Shown: piece after piece, positions 25,752 through 35,511 of the stretch
Layout of the letters: the number at the start of each line of letters is the position of its first letter
Position numbering within the stretch: the stretch's first letter is position 1
DNA from: SCUB01 sp041918675
Lineage (GTDB): Bacteria > Pseudomonadota > Alphaproteobacteria > Rhizobiales > Xanthobacteraceae
Direction: 5' to 3'
NCBI GenBank assembly: GCA_041918675.1
Contig: JAYRVF010000005.1
Coordinates: forward strand, 62,001 to 126,000
Length of the DNA stretch: 64,000 nucleotides
Notes under the pieces: generated by a model
Databases searched by the model: none
Told to the model about the DNA's origin: nothing
Seen by the model: the letters and a program-made list of their open reading frames with translations, nothing else
Position numbers and translations under genes: made by a program

Positions 25752-26540
25752 TCAGGCTTCGTGCCGGCGGCGCGATAGATCGCAGCATACACCGTAATGG
25801 TCCGACGCGATCTCAATACCCTCGCCGCCGTCGAAGACGACGGCGCACCTATTCGACACCAGATTAGCGCTCACGAAAACATAGTCGATGCGCTGGTCGA
25901 GTGTCGTCGCCGGGTCGACGTAGCGGTTGGCGCGCGCATAGGTAAAGCCCGAAGCGCCCGGATGGCAATCGGCGAATGCGTCGTGAAACCCGGTGGCGGG
26001 TTCCACCATGCGGCGTATCGCGGGCGAATCCGGAACGTCGTTGAAATCGCCGCACAGGACGACCGATTCAATGCCGATCGCGGAACGATAGCGGCCGATC
26101 GCGTCGAGCAACGCCTCGACCTGCGTCAAACGCTCCCGCGTCATCCCCGGCGGATAGGCAAGATGCGTGTTGGCGACGATCAGCCCGCCGTCGCCGACGC
26201 CCATTTCGGCCATCAGCACTTGGCGCGGCCCGTCGCCCGGAAACTCCGGCAGCGGCGCGATGCGCGACTGGATGATCGGATGGCGCGACAGGATCGCGAG
26301 GTCCCTGAGCTCCAGGTGATGGGCGTAGCCGGCGCGCGCGGCGATCAGTTCGGCCTGGCTGCGCGTCTCGCGCGGCTCGATCGAGGCTTCCTGCAGGCAC
26401 ACGATGTCCGGGCACAGCCGGGCGAGCCCGTCGGCGAGCGCGGACAAACGCGGTTCGAGCGGCGGATTGATATTCCAGATGTTCAGGGTCAGGACGCTGA
26501 AGGCCGAAGCGCCGTCCGATCTCCCACCTTCTTCACGCAT
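25752..26540 (-). CDS. Endonuclease/exonuclease/phosphatase-family hydrolase
   Basis: A 262-residue EEP-fold protein. Catalytic and metal-binding residues appear in order: LTLNIWNIN (Asn), CLQEAS (Glu), NTHLAYPPG (His), CGDFNDVPDS (Asp/Asn), RIDYVFVS (Asp) and ASDHYGVCC (Asp-His). The family includes nucleases, sphingomyelinases and inositol phosphatases; this short, cytoplasmic-looking version is not assignable further. ATG 26540 was chosen, with 26558 as alternative. It is the first leftward gene of the sugar group and may be co-transcribed with the beta-glucosidase. Confidence 0.85.
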   Translation of the reverse strand: MREEGGRSDGASAFSVLTLNIWNINPPLEPRLSALADGLARLCPDIVCLQEASIEPRETRSQAELIAARAGYAHHLELRDLAILSRHPIIQSRIAPLPEFPGDGPRQVLMAEMGVGDGGLIVANTHLAYPPGMTRERLTQVEALLDAIGRYRSAIGIESVVLCGDFNDVPDSPAIRRMVEPATGFHDAFADCHPGASGFTYARANRYVDPATTLDQRIDYVFVSANLVSNRCAVVFDGGEGIEIASDHYGVCCDLSRRRHEA

Positions 26541-26610
26541 GTCCGCCCGTCCCGACAAGGTTCATCGCGCCCGCGCGCGAAGGCGACCATCCCATGTCGG
26601 AGCGAGTCTC

Positions 26611-27780
26611 TCAATACGGCAGGCCGACGTAGTTCTCGGCAAGCGCCGTCTGGGCGGCGCGGGAGCCGAACAGATATTCGAGCTCGGCCGCCTGCACCTT
26701 GCGATCGAAGCCGCTCGATTCGGGAAAGGTGTGGAGCACCTGCGTCATCCACCAGGAGAAGCGCTGCGCCTTCCACACCCGCGCGAGCGCGCGGGCCGAA
26801 TAATTGTCGAGCCCATCATTCGTCCTGGTCTTGTAGTGGTCGATCAGCGCGCGCGAGAGATAGGCGATGTCGCTCGCCGCGAGATTGAGGCCCTTGGCGC
26901 CCGTCGGCGGCACGATATGGGCGGCGTCGCCAGCCAGCAGCAGACGGCCGAAGCGCATCGGCTCGGCGACGAAGCTGCGTAGCGGCGCGACGCTCTTCTC
27001 GATCGACGGGCCGGTCTGGAGCTTGCGCGCGGTCGCCGGATCGAGCCGGCGCGACAATTCCTCCCAGAACTTGTCGTCCGGCCATTCGTCGACATGATCG
27101 TCGAGGCGGCATTGCAGGTAGTAGCGGCTGCGCGTCGGCGAGCGCATCGAGCACAGCGCGAATCCGCTTTCGTGATTGACGTAGATGAGTTCATCCGACA
27201 CCGGCGGCTTCTCGACCAGCACGCCGAGCCAGCCGAACGGATAGACCCGCTCAAATGTTCGCAAGGCGCTCGCCGGGATCACCTTGCGGCTGACGCCGTG
27301 AAAGCCGTCGCAGCCGGCGACGAAATCGCATTCGATCGATTCCGTCTTGCCGCCCTTGGTCCACTCCACCTGCGGCCGGTCGCCTTCGATGCCGTGAATG
27401 CTGACATCGAGCGCCTCGTAGATCGTCGGCGCGCCGCTGGCGTCGCGCGCGTCCATCAGATCGAGCGTTACCTCGGTCTGGCCGTAGACCATGACCGACT
27501 TGCCGGTCAGGCTCTTGAAATCGATGCGTTGGCGGTTTCCGCGAAAGGCGATCTCGGTGCCGTCGTGAACGAGCCCCTCCGCGCGCATGCGCGCGCCGGC
27601 GCCGGCCGCCTCGATCAGTTCGACCGCGCCCTGCTCCAGCACGCCGGCGCGAATGCGGCCGAGGACATAGGGCTTCGATTTCTGTTCGAGGATGATCGTG
27701 TCGATTCCGGCATTGTGCAGCAATTGCCCGAGCAGAAGGCCCGAGGGACCGGAACCGATGATCGCGACCTGCGTTCGCAT
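26611..27780 (-). CDS. pobA: 4-hydroxybenzoate 3-monooxygenase PobA
   Basis: A 389-residue flavoprotein monooxygenase, the normal length for PobA. The FAD motif VAIIGSGPSGLLLGQLLHNA starts at residue 4, RIRAGVLEQGAVELI matches the family, the DG motif is in FVAGCDGFHGVSRK, and the second FAD motif is RLLLAGDAAHIVPPTGAKG. It converts 4-hydroxybenzoate to protocatechuate with NADPH and O2. ATG 27780 follows GGGAGAAA. No pobR or protocatechuate pathway genes are in the window, so it stands alone here. Confidence 0.95.
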   Translation of the reverse strand: MRTQVAIIGSGPSGLLLGQLLHNAGIDTIILEQKSKPYVLGRIRAGVLEQGAVELIEAAGAGARMRAEGLVHDGTEIAFRGNRQRIDFKSLTGKSVMVYGQTEVTLDLMDARDASGAPTIYEALDVSIHGIEGDRPQVEWTKGGKTESIECDFVAGCDGFHGVSRKVIPASALRTFERVYPFGWLGVLVEKPPVSDELIYVNHESGFALCSMRSPTRSRYYLQCRLDDHVDEWPDDKFWEELSRRLDPATARKLQTGPSIEKSVAPLRSFVAEPMRFGRLLLAGDAAHIVPPTGAKGLNLAASDIAYLSRALIDHYKTRTNDGLDNYSARALARVWKAQRFSWWMTQVLHTFPESSGFDRKVQAAELEYLFGSRAAQTALAENYVGLPY

Positions 27781-28129
27781 CAGACATTTCTCCCGATTCG
27801 TGATCGCGACGGCGCCGAGAGGCCATGAAGCCAAACGGCGCGAAACGCGTTTCCAATCTGGCCGGGCACGATCCCGATGGCCCCACGAACGCCGCCCGCC
27901 AAATCATTCACCACGCGCCTGATACCCGCGCATTCGGGTGCGGACGATGGTGAATGCGGCGCAGATTACATGGGCCCTAGCCCGCCGGGTACCTGTCCCG
28001 GCTGGATATCCGCGGCAATGGTTGCCGACGCGCAACAGGCACCGGATAACGGACCACTCAAACGGTGCAAAAATACCGCTTTGCCAGCGATTCTTTCATG
28101 CCCGGACTTCTTAGCCACGCCGCGTCCGG
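27781..28129. other. Intergenic region between pobA and nasA
   Basis: About 350 bases upstream of pobA and downstream of nasA (both leftward). I see no gene. It must contain the pobA promoter and the end of the nitrate operon, but no clear promoter hexamers or T-ended hairpin were recognised. Confidence 0.3.
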
Positions 28130-30829
28130 CTACTCGGCCGCCTCGCGCTTGGCGGCGCCGACCGCGCGCGCGGCCGCGATCATGCGCTTGATCTCCGGCA
28201 CGCAGGAACCGCATCCGGTTCCGGCGCGCACGCGCTCGCCGATCTCGGCGACCGTGACCTCGGGATGGCGGTCGATCACGTTCTGGATCGACTTGGTGGT
28301 CACGCCGTAACAGGCGCAGACGATCTCGCTGTCGTCGGCGGCGCCATCGAGCGACACGCCGGCGAGCAGAATGCGTCGCTGGTCGTCGCTCAGCGCGCCG
28401 ACCGCGAGGCTTCCCCGCAACGCGTTCCAGCTCCGCTGCGGATCGTCGCGGCCGACAAAGACGCAGAGTTCGAGCCGGCGGTCGACGAACGATGCCGCGC
28501 GGTAAATGCGCCGCGCGTCGTCGCGATATTCGGCGATATCCTCGCTCGTGGCGGTCTTGGCGAAGAATTCGCGCCAGCCCGATACCACGCCGTTGGCGGC
28601 GAACAGATAGCCGTAGCCTTCGCTGACGCCGACGCGCGCCCACCACGACCGTCGCGGCATCTTCAGCGGTTCGCGCGACAGCACGAAGCCGCGCAGCTTG
28701 TAGCGCAGCGGCGTCACCGCCACGGGCATCGCCTTCGCCTCCGGCTGGCCCGAATGCGGATCAACATGCGGCGCGATCAGCGCACCGACCCGCGCGCGCG
28801 AGGCGGTTTCGCCGCTCCAGTGGATCGGCGCGAAGACGAGGCCGCGCGGTTGGCTCTCGCTGGTCACGACCTTGAGCTCGCAGTGACCGAGCGCGGATTC
28901 GACGCGCGCGAAGCCGCCCGGCGCGAGCTTGTTCGCGGCCGCGTCGATCGGATGGATTTCGACGAACGGCTCGGGCAGATGCTGGCCGAGCCGCGGGCTG
29001 CGGCCCGACCGCGTCATCGTGTGCCACTGGTCGCGGATGCGGCCGGTGTCGAGCCGGAACGGATAATCGGACGAGGTCTCCGTCTTTAGCGCCGGTCGCG
29101 CCACCGGCACGAAGCGCGCCTTGCCGCCGGGCAGGAAGAACTGCCCATCGCCGAAGATCCGCGCGCGTCCCTCCGGCGCGCCGGCGGGCGCGGGCCATTG
29201 CACCGGCGCGAGCTTCTCGTAATCGCGGGCGGTCAGGTTCGCGAAGGCGCCGATGTCGAAATCGCGCGAACCATTGTTCTCGAACGCCGAGAGCGCGGCG
29301 TGTTCGCGGAAGATGTCGTCGGGCGACAGGTAGGGGAAGGCCGCCGCGAAGCCCATCCGGCGGGCAACCTCGGTGATGATCCACCAGTCCGGCCTGGCCT
29401 CGCCCGGCGGGTCGAGAAAGGCGCGCTGGCGCGAGATGCGGCGCTCCGAATTGGTGACGGTGCCGCCGCGCTCGCCCCAGGCCGCGGCGGGCAGAATCAC
29501 GGCGGCGCCCGAATTGACCGTGTCATTGAAGCGCACGTTTTCAGAGACGACGAGGAAGTCCAGACGGTCGAGCGCCTGGCGCGCGCCGTCGGCGTTCGGC
29601 ACCGACACCGCCGGGTTGGTGCCCATCACCCACAGCGCCTTGACCGATCCCTTGCCGATCGCGTCGAACAGATCGACCGTCTTGAGCCCCTCGCGCGTCG
29701 CCATGCGCGGCGCGTTCCAGAACCGGCCGACGCGATCGACGTCCTCGGGCGCGAAGGTCATATGCGCGGCGAGCTGGTTGGCTAGCCCGCCGACCTCGCG
29801 CCCGCCCATCGCATTGGGCTGGCCGGTCAGCGACAGCGGTCCCATGCCCGGCTTGCCGATGCGGCCGGTGGCCAGATGACAATTGATGATGGCGTTGACC
29901 TTGTCGGTCCCCTGCGCCGACTGGTTGACGCCCTGCGAGAATAGCGTGACCGCGCGCGCCGTCGTCGCGAACATCTCGAAGAAAGCCGCGACCCGCTCCG
30001 GCTCGATGCCGCTGCCGGCCGCCGTCGCCGCGACCGTCGGCGCGATCTCGCGCGCCATGGCGAGCGCCGCGTCGAACCCGGTCGTATGCGCGTCGATGTA
30101 GGCGGGGTCGATCGCCCCGCGCGCGACCAGATCGACCAGCAGCCCGCAAAACAGGACGCTGTCCTTTCCCGGCTCGACGCGCAGCAGCAGGTCGGCTTCC
30201 TCCGTCGTCGCCGTCGCGCGCGTATCGACGACGACCACGCGCGCCCCGCGCGTCTGCCGCGCGCGCCGAACGCGCTGGAACATGATCGGGTGGCACCACG
30301 CCGCGTTCGAGCCGACCAGCACGATCAACTCGGCCTCGTCGAGATCGTCGTAGCATCCGGGCACCGTGTCGGAGCCGAAGGCGCGGCGATGGCCGGCGAC
30401 CGTCGAGGCCATGCACAGGCGCGAATTGGTGTCGACATTGGCCGAGCCGATGAAGCCCTTCATCAGCTTGTTGGCTACGTAATAGTCCTCGGTGAGCAAT
30501 TGCCCGGACAGATAGAACGCGACCGCGTCGGGACCGTGCTTGCGCGCCGCGCGCGAGAATTCACCGGCGACGCGGTCGAGCGCCTTGTCCCACGAGGCGC
30601 GGACCATCGTCCCGCCCCGGCCGCGCATCAGCGGATGCAGAAGACGCCCCGCCAACCCCAGCGTGTCGGCGAGCGCGTTGCCCTTCGAACATAGCCGCCC
30701 GCCATTGGCCGGATGCTTCGGATCGCCGGCGACCGTCACGCCGCCATTTTCGTCCACGGTCGCAACGACGCCGCAGCCCACCCCGCAATAAGGGCATGTC
30801 GTGCGAACCGATTGACCCGCGCGCGCCAT
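28130..30829 (-). CDS. nasA: Assimilatory nitrate reductase, molybdopterin catalytic subunit
   Basis: An 899-residue bis-MGD nitrate reductase. The N-terminal [4Fe-4S] site is TTCPYCGVGCGV with the fourth Cys in RLCSKG. Molybdopterin regions such as WDKALDRVAGEFS, NTNSRLCMAST with the presumed Mo-ligand Cys, and TGQPNAMGGREVGG follow. The C-terminus adds a BFD-like [2Fe-2S] domain (VCACYGVTT and GTGCGSCVPEIKRM), typical of assimilatory NasA. It is cytoplasmic and reduces nitrate to nitrite. Upstream in-frame ATG 30841 and GTG 30877 are alternative starts. It is the last gene of the operon. Confidence 0.95.
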   Translation of the reverse strand: MARAGQSVRTTCPYCGVGCGVVATVDENGGVTVAGDPKHPANGGRLCSKGNALADTLGLAGRLLHPLMRGRGGTMVRASWDKALDRVAGEFSRAARKHGPDAVAFYLSGQLLTEDYYVANKLMKGFIGSANVDTNSRLCMASTVAGHRRAFGSDTVPGCYDDLDEAELIVLVGSNAAWCHPIMFQRVRRARQTRGARVVVVDTRATATTEEADLLLRVEPGKDSVLFCGLLVDLVARGAIDPAYIDAHTTGFDAALAMAREIAPTVAATAAGSGIEPERVAAFFEMFATTARAVTLFSQGVNQSAQGTDKVNAIINCHLATGRIGKPGMGPLSLTGQPNAMGGREVGGLANQLAAHMTFAPEDVDRVGRFWNAPRMATREGLKTVDLFDAIGKGSVKALWVMGTNPAVSVPNADGARQALDRLDFLVVSENVRFNDTVNSGAAVILPAAAWGERGGTVTNSERRISRQRAFLDPPGEARPDWWIITEVARRMGFAAAFPYLSPDDIFREHAALSAFENNGSRDFDIGAFANLTARDYEKLAPVQWPAPAGAPEGRARIFGDGQFFLPGGKARFVPVARPALKTETSSDYPFRLDTGRIRDQWHTMTRSGRSPRLGQHLPEPFVEIHPIDAAANKLAPGGFARVESALGHCELKVVTSESQPRGLVFAPIHWSGETASRARVGALIAPHVDPHSGQPEAKAMPVAVTPLRYKLRGFVLSREPLKMPRRSWWARVGVSEGYGYLFAANGVVSGWREFFAKTATSEDIAEYRDDARRIYRAASFVDRRLELCVFVGRDDPQRSWNALRGSLAVGALSDDQRRILLAGVSLDGAADDSEIVCACYGVTTKSIQNVIDRHPEVTVAEIGERVRAGTGCGSCVPEIKRMIAAARAVGAAKREAAE

Positions 30830-30889
30830 TACCGCCGCCATGCGCCTGATTTCATCCGGCAGTTCCCCCGCGACCACCCACGCACAATT

Positions 30890-32530
30890 CTAGTATACAT
30901 CCTGCTGATAACGTCCAGCTTTCTTGAGCGCGGCGACGAAGGCGATCGCTTCATCCGGCGACCGGGCACCGTATTTTACCACGACATCGACCAGGGCGCG
31001 CTCGACATCCTTGGCCATGCGCTTGGCGTCGCCGCAGACGTAAAGGTGGGCGCCGTCGGCGAGCCATGCCCACAGGTCGGCGCCGACCTCGCGCATGCGA
31101 TCCTGGACATAGAACTTCTCGTCGCCATCGCGCGACCAGGCCAGCGACAGACGCGTCAGCACGCCGGCCTCCTTCATGTCGCGCAATTCGTCGGCGTAGA
31201 AGAAATCGAATTCGCTGCGCTGGTGGCCGAAGAACAGCCAGTTGCGCCCCGTCCCGCCCGTGGCCGCGCGCTCCTGCAGGAAGGCGCGGAACGGCGCGAT
31301 GCCCGTGCCCGGTCCGACCATGATGATCGGCGTCAGCGGATCGTTCGGCGGGGCGAAGCCGTGCGCCTTCTGCACATAGACGCGCAATCCCTCGCCGGGC
31401 GCGACGCGTTCGCCGAGGAAGGTCGAGGCGACGCCGACGCGCTTGCGCTTGCCGATGACGTAGCGGACCGCGTCGACGGTCAGTGTCACACGCCCGGGCG
31501 CGGCGGCGGGCGAGGACGAAATCGAATAGAGCCGCGGCTGCAACGGCTCCAGCGCCTCGACGAAGGCTTCCGGATGCGGCCGCACGCCGGGAAATTTCGT
31601 CAGCGCCGCGAGCACGTCGAGATTGGCCGCGTCGCCATCGGGATCGGCGCCCTGGGCGAGCGCGCGCGCCTTTTCCCGCGTCGGCCCGCCGGTGAGAAAC
31701 GACAGCAGCTCGAACAGCGAGTCCGGAGCCGGCGACAGCGAACGATCGTCGCGCAGCACCTCGCGCAGCGACTTGCCGCCGATCATGGTCTGATGCGAGG
31801 CGCCGAGCATGGCGATGATCTGGTCGACCAACCCAAGGTCGTTGCGCGGAAAGACGCCGAGCGAATCGCCGACGCGATATTCAAGCCCGGAATCGGCGAG
31901 ATCGAGCTCGATATGCCAGGTCTCTTTTTCCGATCCCGGCTTGTTCAATCGCCGCCGCGACAGGAATGTCACTTCGCAGGGCGCCTCGCGCGAGGTTCCG
32001 GGCAAGATTGCGGGCAAGGTCCCGGACGCGGCGTCCGCGCCGGACGGCTCTGCCGTCGCCGATGCCGGCGCGTCGTCCGCGGGCGGAGCCGCCGGCGCTT
32101 CGCGCGGCTCCTCCATCAGCGCCTTGAGCATGCGCGCGGTATCCTTGCCGCCCGGGGCGCAGAGATTGAGCCGCGCCTCCTTGCGGCCGAAAAGCGCGTC
32201 CGCGTAAGCCTCGCAGGACGAACCGCATTGCCCGCAATCCTGTTGCGCCATCGCCGCCATCATGCGCCGGCGCAGCGGCCTGCCCTCGGCGAGCTTCATG
32301 CGCTCGGCGATCGGAGTGGCCGGATCGTGCCAGGGCGCCGCGCCATCGTCGCCGTCGCCGACCCCGGCCATCACGCTCGCGCCCTGCGCCGCCGAGAGCG
32401 GCGTCACCGCGGCCGCGTCCGGCGCGATCATGCCGGCGAAGAAGCCGTTGAGCCACGAGCGCTGCTCGACCGAGAACGGCGCGGTCTCGGGAACCAGATC
32501 GAGGCGCGGCGGAGGACTGATCTGGTTCAT
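30890..32530 (-). CDS. FeS-FAD-NAD(P)H reductase, CysJ-like without flavodoxin domain
   Basis: A 546-residue reductase. Residues about 100-130 hold a four-Cys cluster site (QQDCGQCGSSCEAYA, then LNLCAPGG) like the FeS domain of RnfB and corrinoid proteins. After a Pro/Ala-rich linker comes a sulfite reductase-alpha-type FAD domain (PRLYSISSSP) and NAD(P)H domain (IIMVGPGTGIAPFRAFLQER, C-terminal KAGRYQQDVY). The FMN flavodoxin domain of CysJ is missing. It most likely passes NADPH electrons through the iron-sulfur centre to NasA or NirA. It overlaps the nirA stop by ATGA. Confidence 0.9.
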   Translation of the reverse strand: MNQISPPPRLDLVPETAPFSVEQRSWLNGFFAGMIAPDAAAVTPLSAAQGASVMAGVGDGDDGAAPWHDPATPIAERMKLAEGRPLRRRMMAAMAQQDCGQCGSSCEAYADALFGRKEARLNLCAPGGKDTARMLKALMEEPREAPAAPPADDAPASATAEPSGADAASGTLPAILPGTSREAPCEVTFLSRRRLNKPGSEKETWHIELDLADSGLEYRVGDSLGVFPRNDLGLVDQIIAMLGASHQTMIGGKSLREVLRDDRSLSPAPDSLFELLSFLTGGPTREKARALAQGADPDGDAANLDVLAALTKFPGVRPHPEAFVEALEPLQPRLYSISSSPAAAPGRVTLTVDAVRYVIGKRKRVGVASTFLGERVAPGEGLRVYVQKAHGFAPPNDPLTPIIMVGPGTGIAPFRAFLQERAATGGTGRNWLFFGHQRSEFDFFYADELRDMKEAGVLTRLSLAWSRDGDEKFYVQDRMREVGADLWAWLADGAHLYVCGDAKRMAKDVERALVDVVVKYGARSPDEAIAFVAALKKAGRYQQDVY

Positions 32531-34281
32531 TCCGGCGCGCCTTCCGCCATGCGGCGCAGCGCCTCGGCGTCGTGGCGACGCGTGAAGGCGACGAACGTCT
32601 CCTCCGCGCTCGCGCGCCGCGCCATATACGCGTCCAAGAGACGCGAGACGATCGCGGGCGCGTTCTCCGCCTTGATGTTTTGCATCACCTCTCGCGCGAT
32701 CGCCGCGTCGACGCCGTAGCCGCCGCCGGCGAAGAGATGATAGCCGTCGACGGAATCGCCCTCGTCGTTGAGCGGCACGCGCGCGCCGATGAGACCGATG
32801 TCGCCGATATAGTGCTGGGCGCAGGAATTGTGGCATCCGGTCAGATGGATATTGACCGGCGTGTCCATGGCGATGCGGCTCTCGCAATGATCCGCGATCG
32901 CGTCGGCGTCCTGCTTGGTCGAAGCGGCGGCGAAGCGGCATCCCATGCCGCCGGTGCAGGCGACGAGACCGGCGCGAATGGGGGAGACTTCGGTGTCGAG
33001 CCCGAGCGCCTTGATCTCGGCGAGCGCCGCCGCGACGCGGCCGGTCGGCACGCCGGACAGGATCAGGTTTTGCCAGACCGTCAGACGAATGTCGCCGTCA
33101 CCATGCGCGCGCGATATCGCCGCGAGACCGCGTACCTGATCGGGCGTCAGCCGGCCGAGCTTCATCGCCACGCCGATCCAGTTGAGCCCGTCCTGCTTCT
33201 GCGGATGCGCGCCGATATGGGCCAGCCGATCGTAGACCGGGCGCGGCGAGATCGCGTCGGCGCTCACGCGCGTGAGCTTTCGGCCGAGTCGGTCCTCCAC
33301 GGCGGCGAGGAACCAGTCGAGCCCGCGCGCGTCGAGAACATATTTCAGCCGCGCGCGGTTCCGATTGGTGCGGTCGCCGTGCTCGCTGAAGACGCGGACG
33401 ACGCGGTCGGCGATTTCGGTCGCCTCGGCGGGCGGCAGCACGACGCCGGTGTCGCGCGCGAAATCCTTGTGGCCGGTGATGCCGCCGAGCGCGAGGCGGA
33501 AATAGACGCCCGGCGTGAGGCCGTAGCCGTCGCGCACCTCCACCGCCTGGAACGCGATGTCGTTGGTTTCCTCCAGCACCGCGACGCTGCCGCCGCCGTC
33601 GAAGGCGACGTTGAACTTGCGCGGCAGGCCGTTGAGCGAGCGGTCGTTGAGCACATGGAAGTGCCACGCCCGCGCATAAGGCCGCGTGTCGAGAATTTCG
33701 CGCGGGTCGATGCCGGCCGTCGGCGTGCCGGTGACGTTGCGGATATTGTCGGCCCCGGAACCGCGCGAGCACAGACCGAGGTCCTGAATGGCCTCGAGCA
33801 TCGCGACCGCGTTCGACGGCGCGATCTCGCGGATCTGGATGTTGGCGCGCGTCGTCACGTGCAGATAGCCGCCGCCGAAGCGCTCGGACAGGCCCGCGAG
33901 CCCCTCGAATTGCCGATGATCGAGGATGCCGTTGGGGATGCGCAGGCGGCACATGTACGACGTCTGCGTCGGCGCCACGTAGAACAGACCGAAGTAGCGC
34001 CAGCGGAAATTGTCGGCGGGCTTGGGCGCCTCGTCGCGCGCGGCCTGTTCGACCAGGCGGTGATAGGCGTCGAACGGATGCAGCTCGCGCTTGATCGTCT
34101 CCTGCTCGGAGAGCTTGCCGCCGCCCGCGATCACCTTGTCCTGCGCCGCGATGTGGATCGCGTCCGGCCCCGCCGGCCCGGTTGTCACCGGCGCGCTCGC
34201 GCGCGCGAGGCGCGAGGCGCTCAGCCCCGATACGAATCCCTCGAGATAGCGCTTCTGCTCGGGAGAAAAATCGCCGGACAT
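32527..34281 (-). CDS. nirA: Siroheme nitrite reductase, NirA type
   Basis: A 584-residue nitrite/sulfite reductase with two ferredoxin-like half domains. The N half carries RIPNGILDHRQFEGLA and GGGYLHVTTRANIQIREI. The siroheme-[4Fe-4S] cysteines are in VACTGGMGCRF and HLTGCHNSCAQHYIGDIGLIG (C-x5-C and C-x3-C). Given the nitrate operon it is a nitrite reductase producing ammonium rather than a sulfite reductase. It begins 1 base after the upstream reductase stop and overlaps the FeS-FAD reductase start. Confidence 0.93.
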   Translation of the reverse strand: MSGDFSPEQKRYLEGFVSGLSASRLARASAPVTTGPAGPDAIHIAAQDKVIAGGGKLSEQETIKRELHPFDAYHRLVEQAARDEAPKPADNFRWRYFGLFYVAPTQTSYMCRLRIPNGILDHRQFEGLAGLSERFGGGYLHVTTRANIQIREIAPSNAVAMLEAIQDLGLCSRGSGADNIRNVTGTPTAGIDPREILDTRPYARAWHFHVLNDRSLNGLPRKFNVAFDGGGSVAVLEETNDIAFQAVEVRDGYGLTPGVYFRLALGGITGHKDFARDTGVVLPPAEATEIADRVVRVFSEHGDRTNRNRARLKYVLDARGLDWFLAAVEDRLGRKLTRVSADAISPRPVYDRLAHIGAHPQKQDGLNWIGVAMKLGRLTPDQVRGLAAISRAHGDGDIRLTVWQNLILSGVPTGRVAAALAEIKALGLDTEVSPIRAGLVACTGGMGCRFAAASTKQDADAIADHCESRIAMDTPVNIHLTGCHNSCAQHYIGDIGLIGARVPLNDEGDSVDGYHLFAGGGYGVDAAIAREVMQNIKAENAPAIVSRLLDAYMARRASAEETFVAFTRRHDAEALRRMAEGAPE

Positions 34282-34282
34282 G

Positions 34283-35497
34283 TCACGCGGCCTTTCTTTC
34301 GGCCACGGCGCGGCCGAACATCAACCCGTCGCGCAGAGCGCCGATGTCGGTCTGGCCGCGCACGAGTTCGAGATACCACCGCGCGTCGAGCGTATCGCCG
34401 ATCAACACCGCGCCGCGCAGCCGATCGCGAACGACGACGAGCTTCTTGTAGACCCCCCGGCGCAGATCCTCGAAGGCGAGGATTTCGCTTCCCTTGCCGC
34501 CGATAAAATCGCCGACCGAAAACACGTTGACGCCGGAGACCTTGAGGTTGGTCGAGATGACGCTGCCGGCGTAGCTCGCTTCCCCGCCGCACAGATGGTC
34601 GGCAAGCACCCGCGCCTGCTCGTAACCGGGCTCCACCAGCCCGTAGCAGACCCCGCGATGTTCGGCGCATTCGCCGATCGCGTAGATGCCGGGCTCGCTC
34701 GTTCGCAGCAGATCGTCGACGACAATGCCGCGCTCGACCTTCAAGCCGGCCGCCCGCGCCAGTTCCGCGTTCGGGCGGATGCCGATGGCGACGACGACGA
34801 GATCGGCGGGCAAGCGACGGCCGTCCTTGAGCATGACGGCCTTCACGCGTCCCTCGCCCTCGACGCGTTCGGTCTCGGCGCCAAGGAGGATGTCGACGCC
34901 GTGGGTCGCGAGCTTGGTTTCGAGCACGCGCGCCGCCACCTCGTCGAGCTGGCGCTCCATCAGCCGGTCCATCAGATGAACCAGCGTCACCCGCGTCCCG
35001 CTCTTGGCGAGCCCATAGGCCGCCTCGATCCCGAGCAGGCCGCCGCCGATCACCACCGCGCGCGCGCCGCCGCCCGCCGCGCCCGCGATCATCGCCGCGT
35101 CGTCGGCGTTGCGGAAGGTCAGCACGCCGTCAAGGTCCATTCCCGGCAGCGGCGGCCGGATCGATCGCGAGCCGGTCGCGAACACCAGCTTGGCGAAGGA
35201 AAGCGAAGCGCCGTCGGCGAGCCCGACCACGCGCGCGCGCGCGTCGACGGATGTCGCGCGGCGGCCGTAAAGCAGCGTCACCCCGCGATCGCGCCACCAC
35301 GCCGCCGTCTTGAGCTCGATCTCGTCCGGCGCGATCTCGCCGGCGAGCACCGACGACAACAGCACGCGATTATAGGCCAGCCGCGATTCATCGCCGATGA
35401 CCGCGATGGCGTGCCGGCCGAGCGAGCGCTTCGACAATTCGTCGACCAGCCGCACCGCCGCCATGCCGTTGCCGATGATGACCAGCGGCTCGCTCAC
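34283..35497 (-). CDS. NAD(P)H/FAD oxidoreductase, NirB N-terminal-like
   Basis: A 404-residue pyridine nucleotide-disulfide-type reductase matching the N-terminal half of NirB/NasB or rubredoxin reductases. The FAD motif is VIIGNGMAAVRLVDEL, the central NAD(P)H motif is AVVIGGGLLGIEAAYGLA, and the second FAD motif is GIYAIGECAEHRG. The siroheme part of NirB is not fused; that chemistry is done by the separate NirA. GTG 35497 has GGGGAG six bases upstream; a TTG two codons earlier is less likely. It probably supplies electrons within the nitrate operon. Confidence 0.9.
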   Translation of the reverse strand: MSEPLVIIGNGMAAVRLVDELSKRSLGRHAIAVIGDESRLAYNRVLLSSVLAGEIAPDEIELKTAAWWRDRGVTLLYGRRATSVDARARVVGLADGASLSFAKLVFATGSRSIRPPLPGMDLDGVLTFRNADDAAMIAGAAGGGARAVVIGGGLLGIEAAYGLAKSGTRVTLVHLMDRLMERQLDEVAARVLETKLATHGVDILLGAETERVEGEGRVKAVMLKDGRRLPADLVVVAIGIRPNAELARAAGLKVERGIVVDDLLRTSEPGIYAIGECAEHRGVCYGLVEPGYEQARVLADHLCGGEASYAGSVISTNLKVSGVNVFSVGDFIGGKGSEILAFEDLRRGVYKKLVVVRDRLRGAVLIGDTLDARWYLELVRGQTDIGALRDGLMFGRAVAERKAA

Positions 35498-35511
35498 CCG
35501 CAACTCCCCGC

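Noticed and set aside
30713..34506. Two plus-strand open frames above 640 codons opposite the nitrate genes
   Set aside because: Shadow frames of the FeS-FAD reductase and nirA, produced by high GC in codon position three; no recognisable domains.
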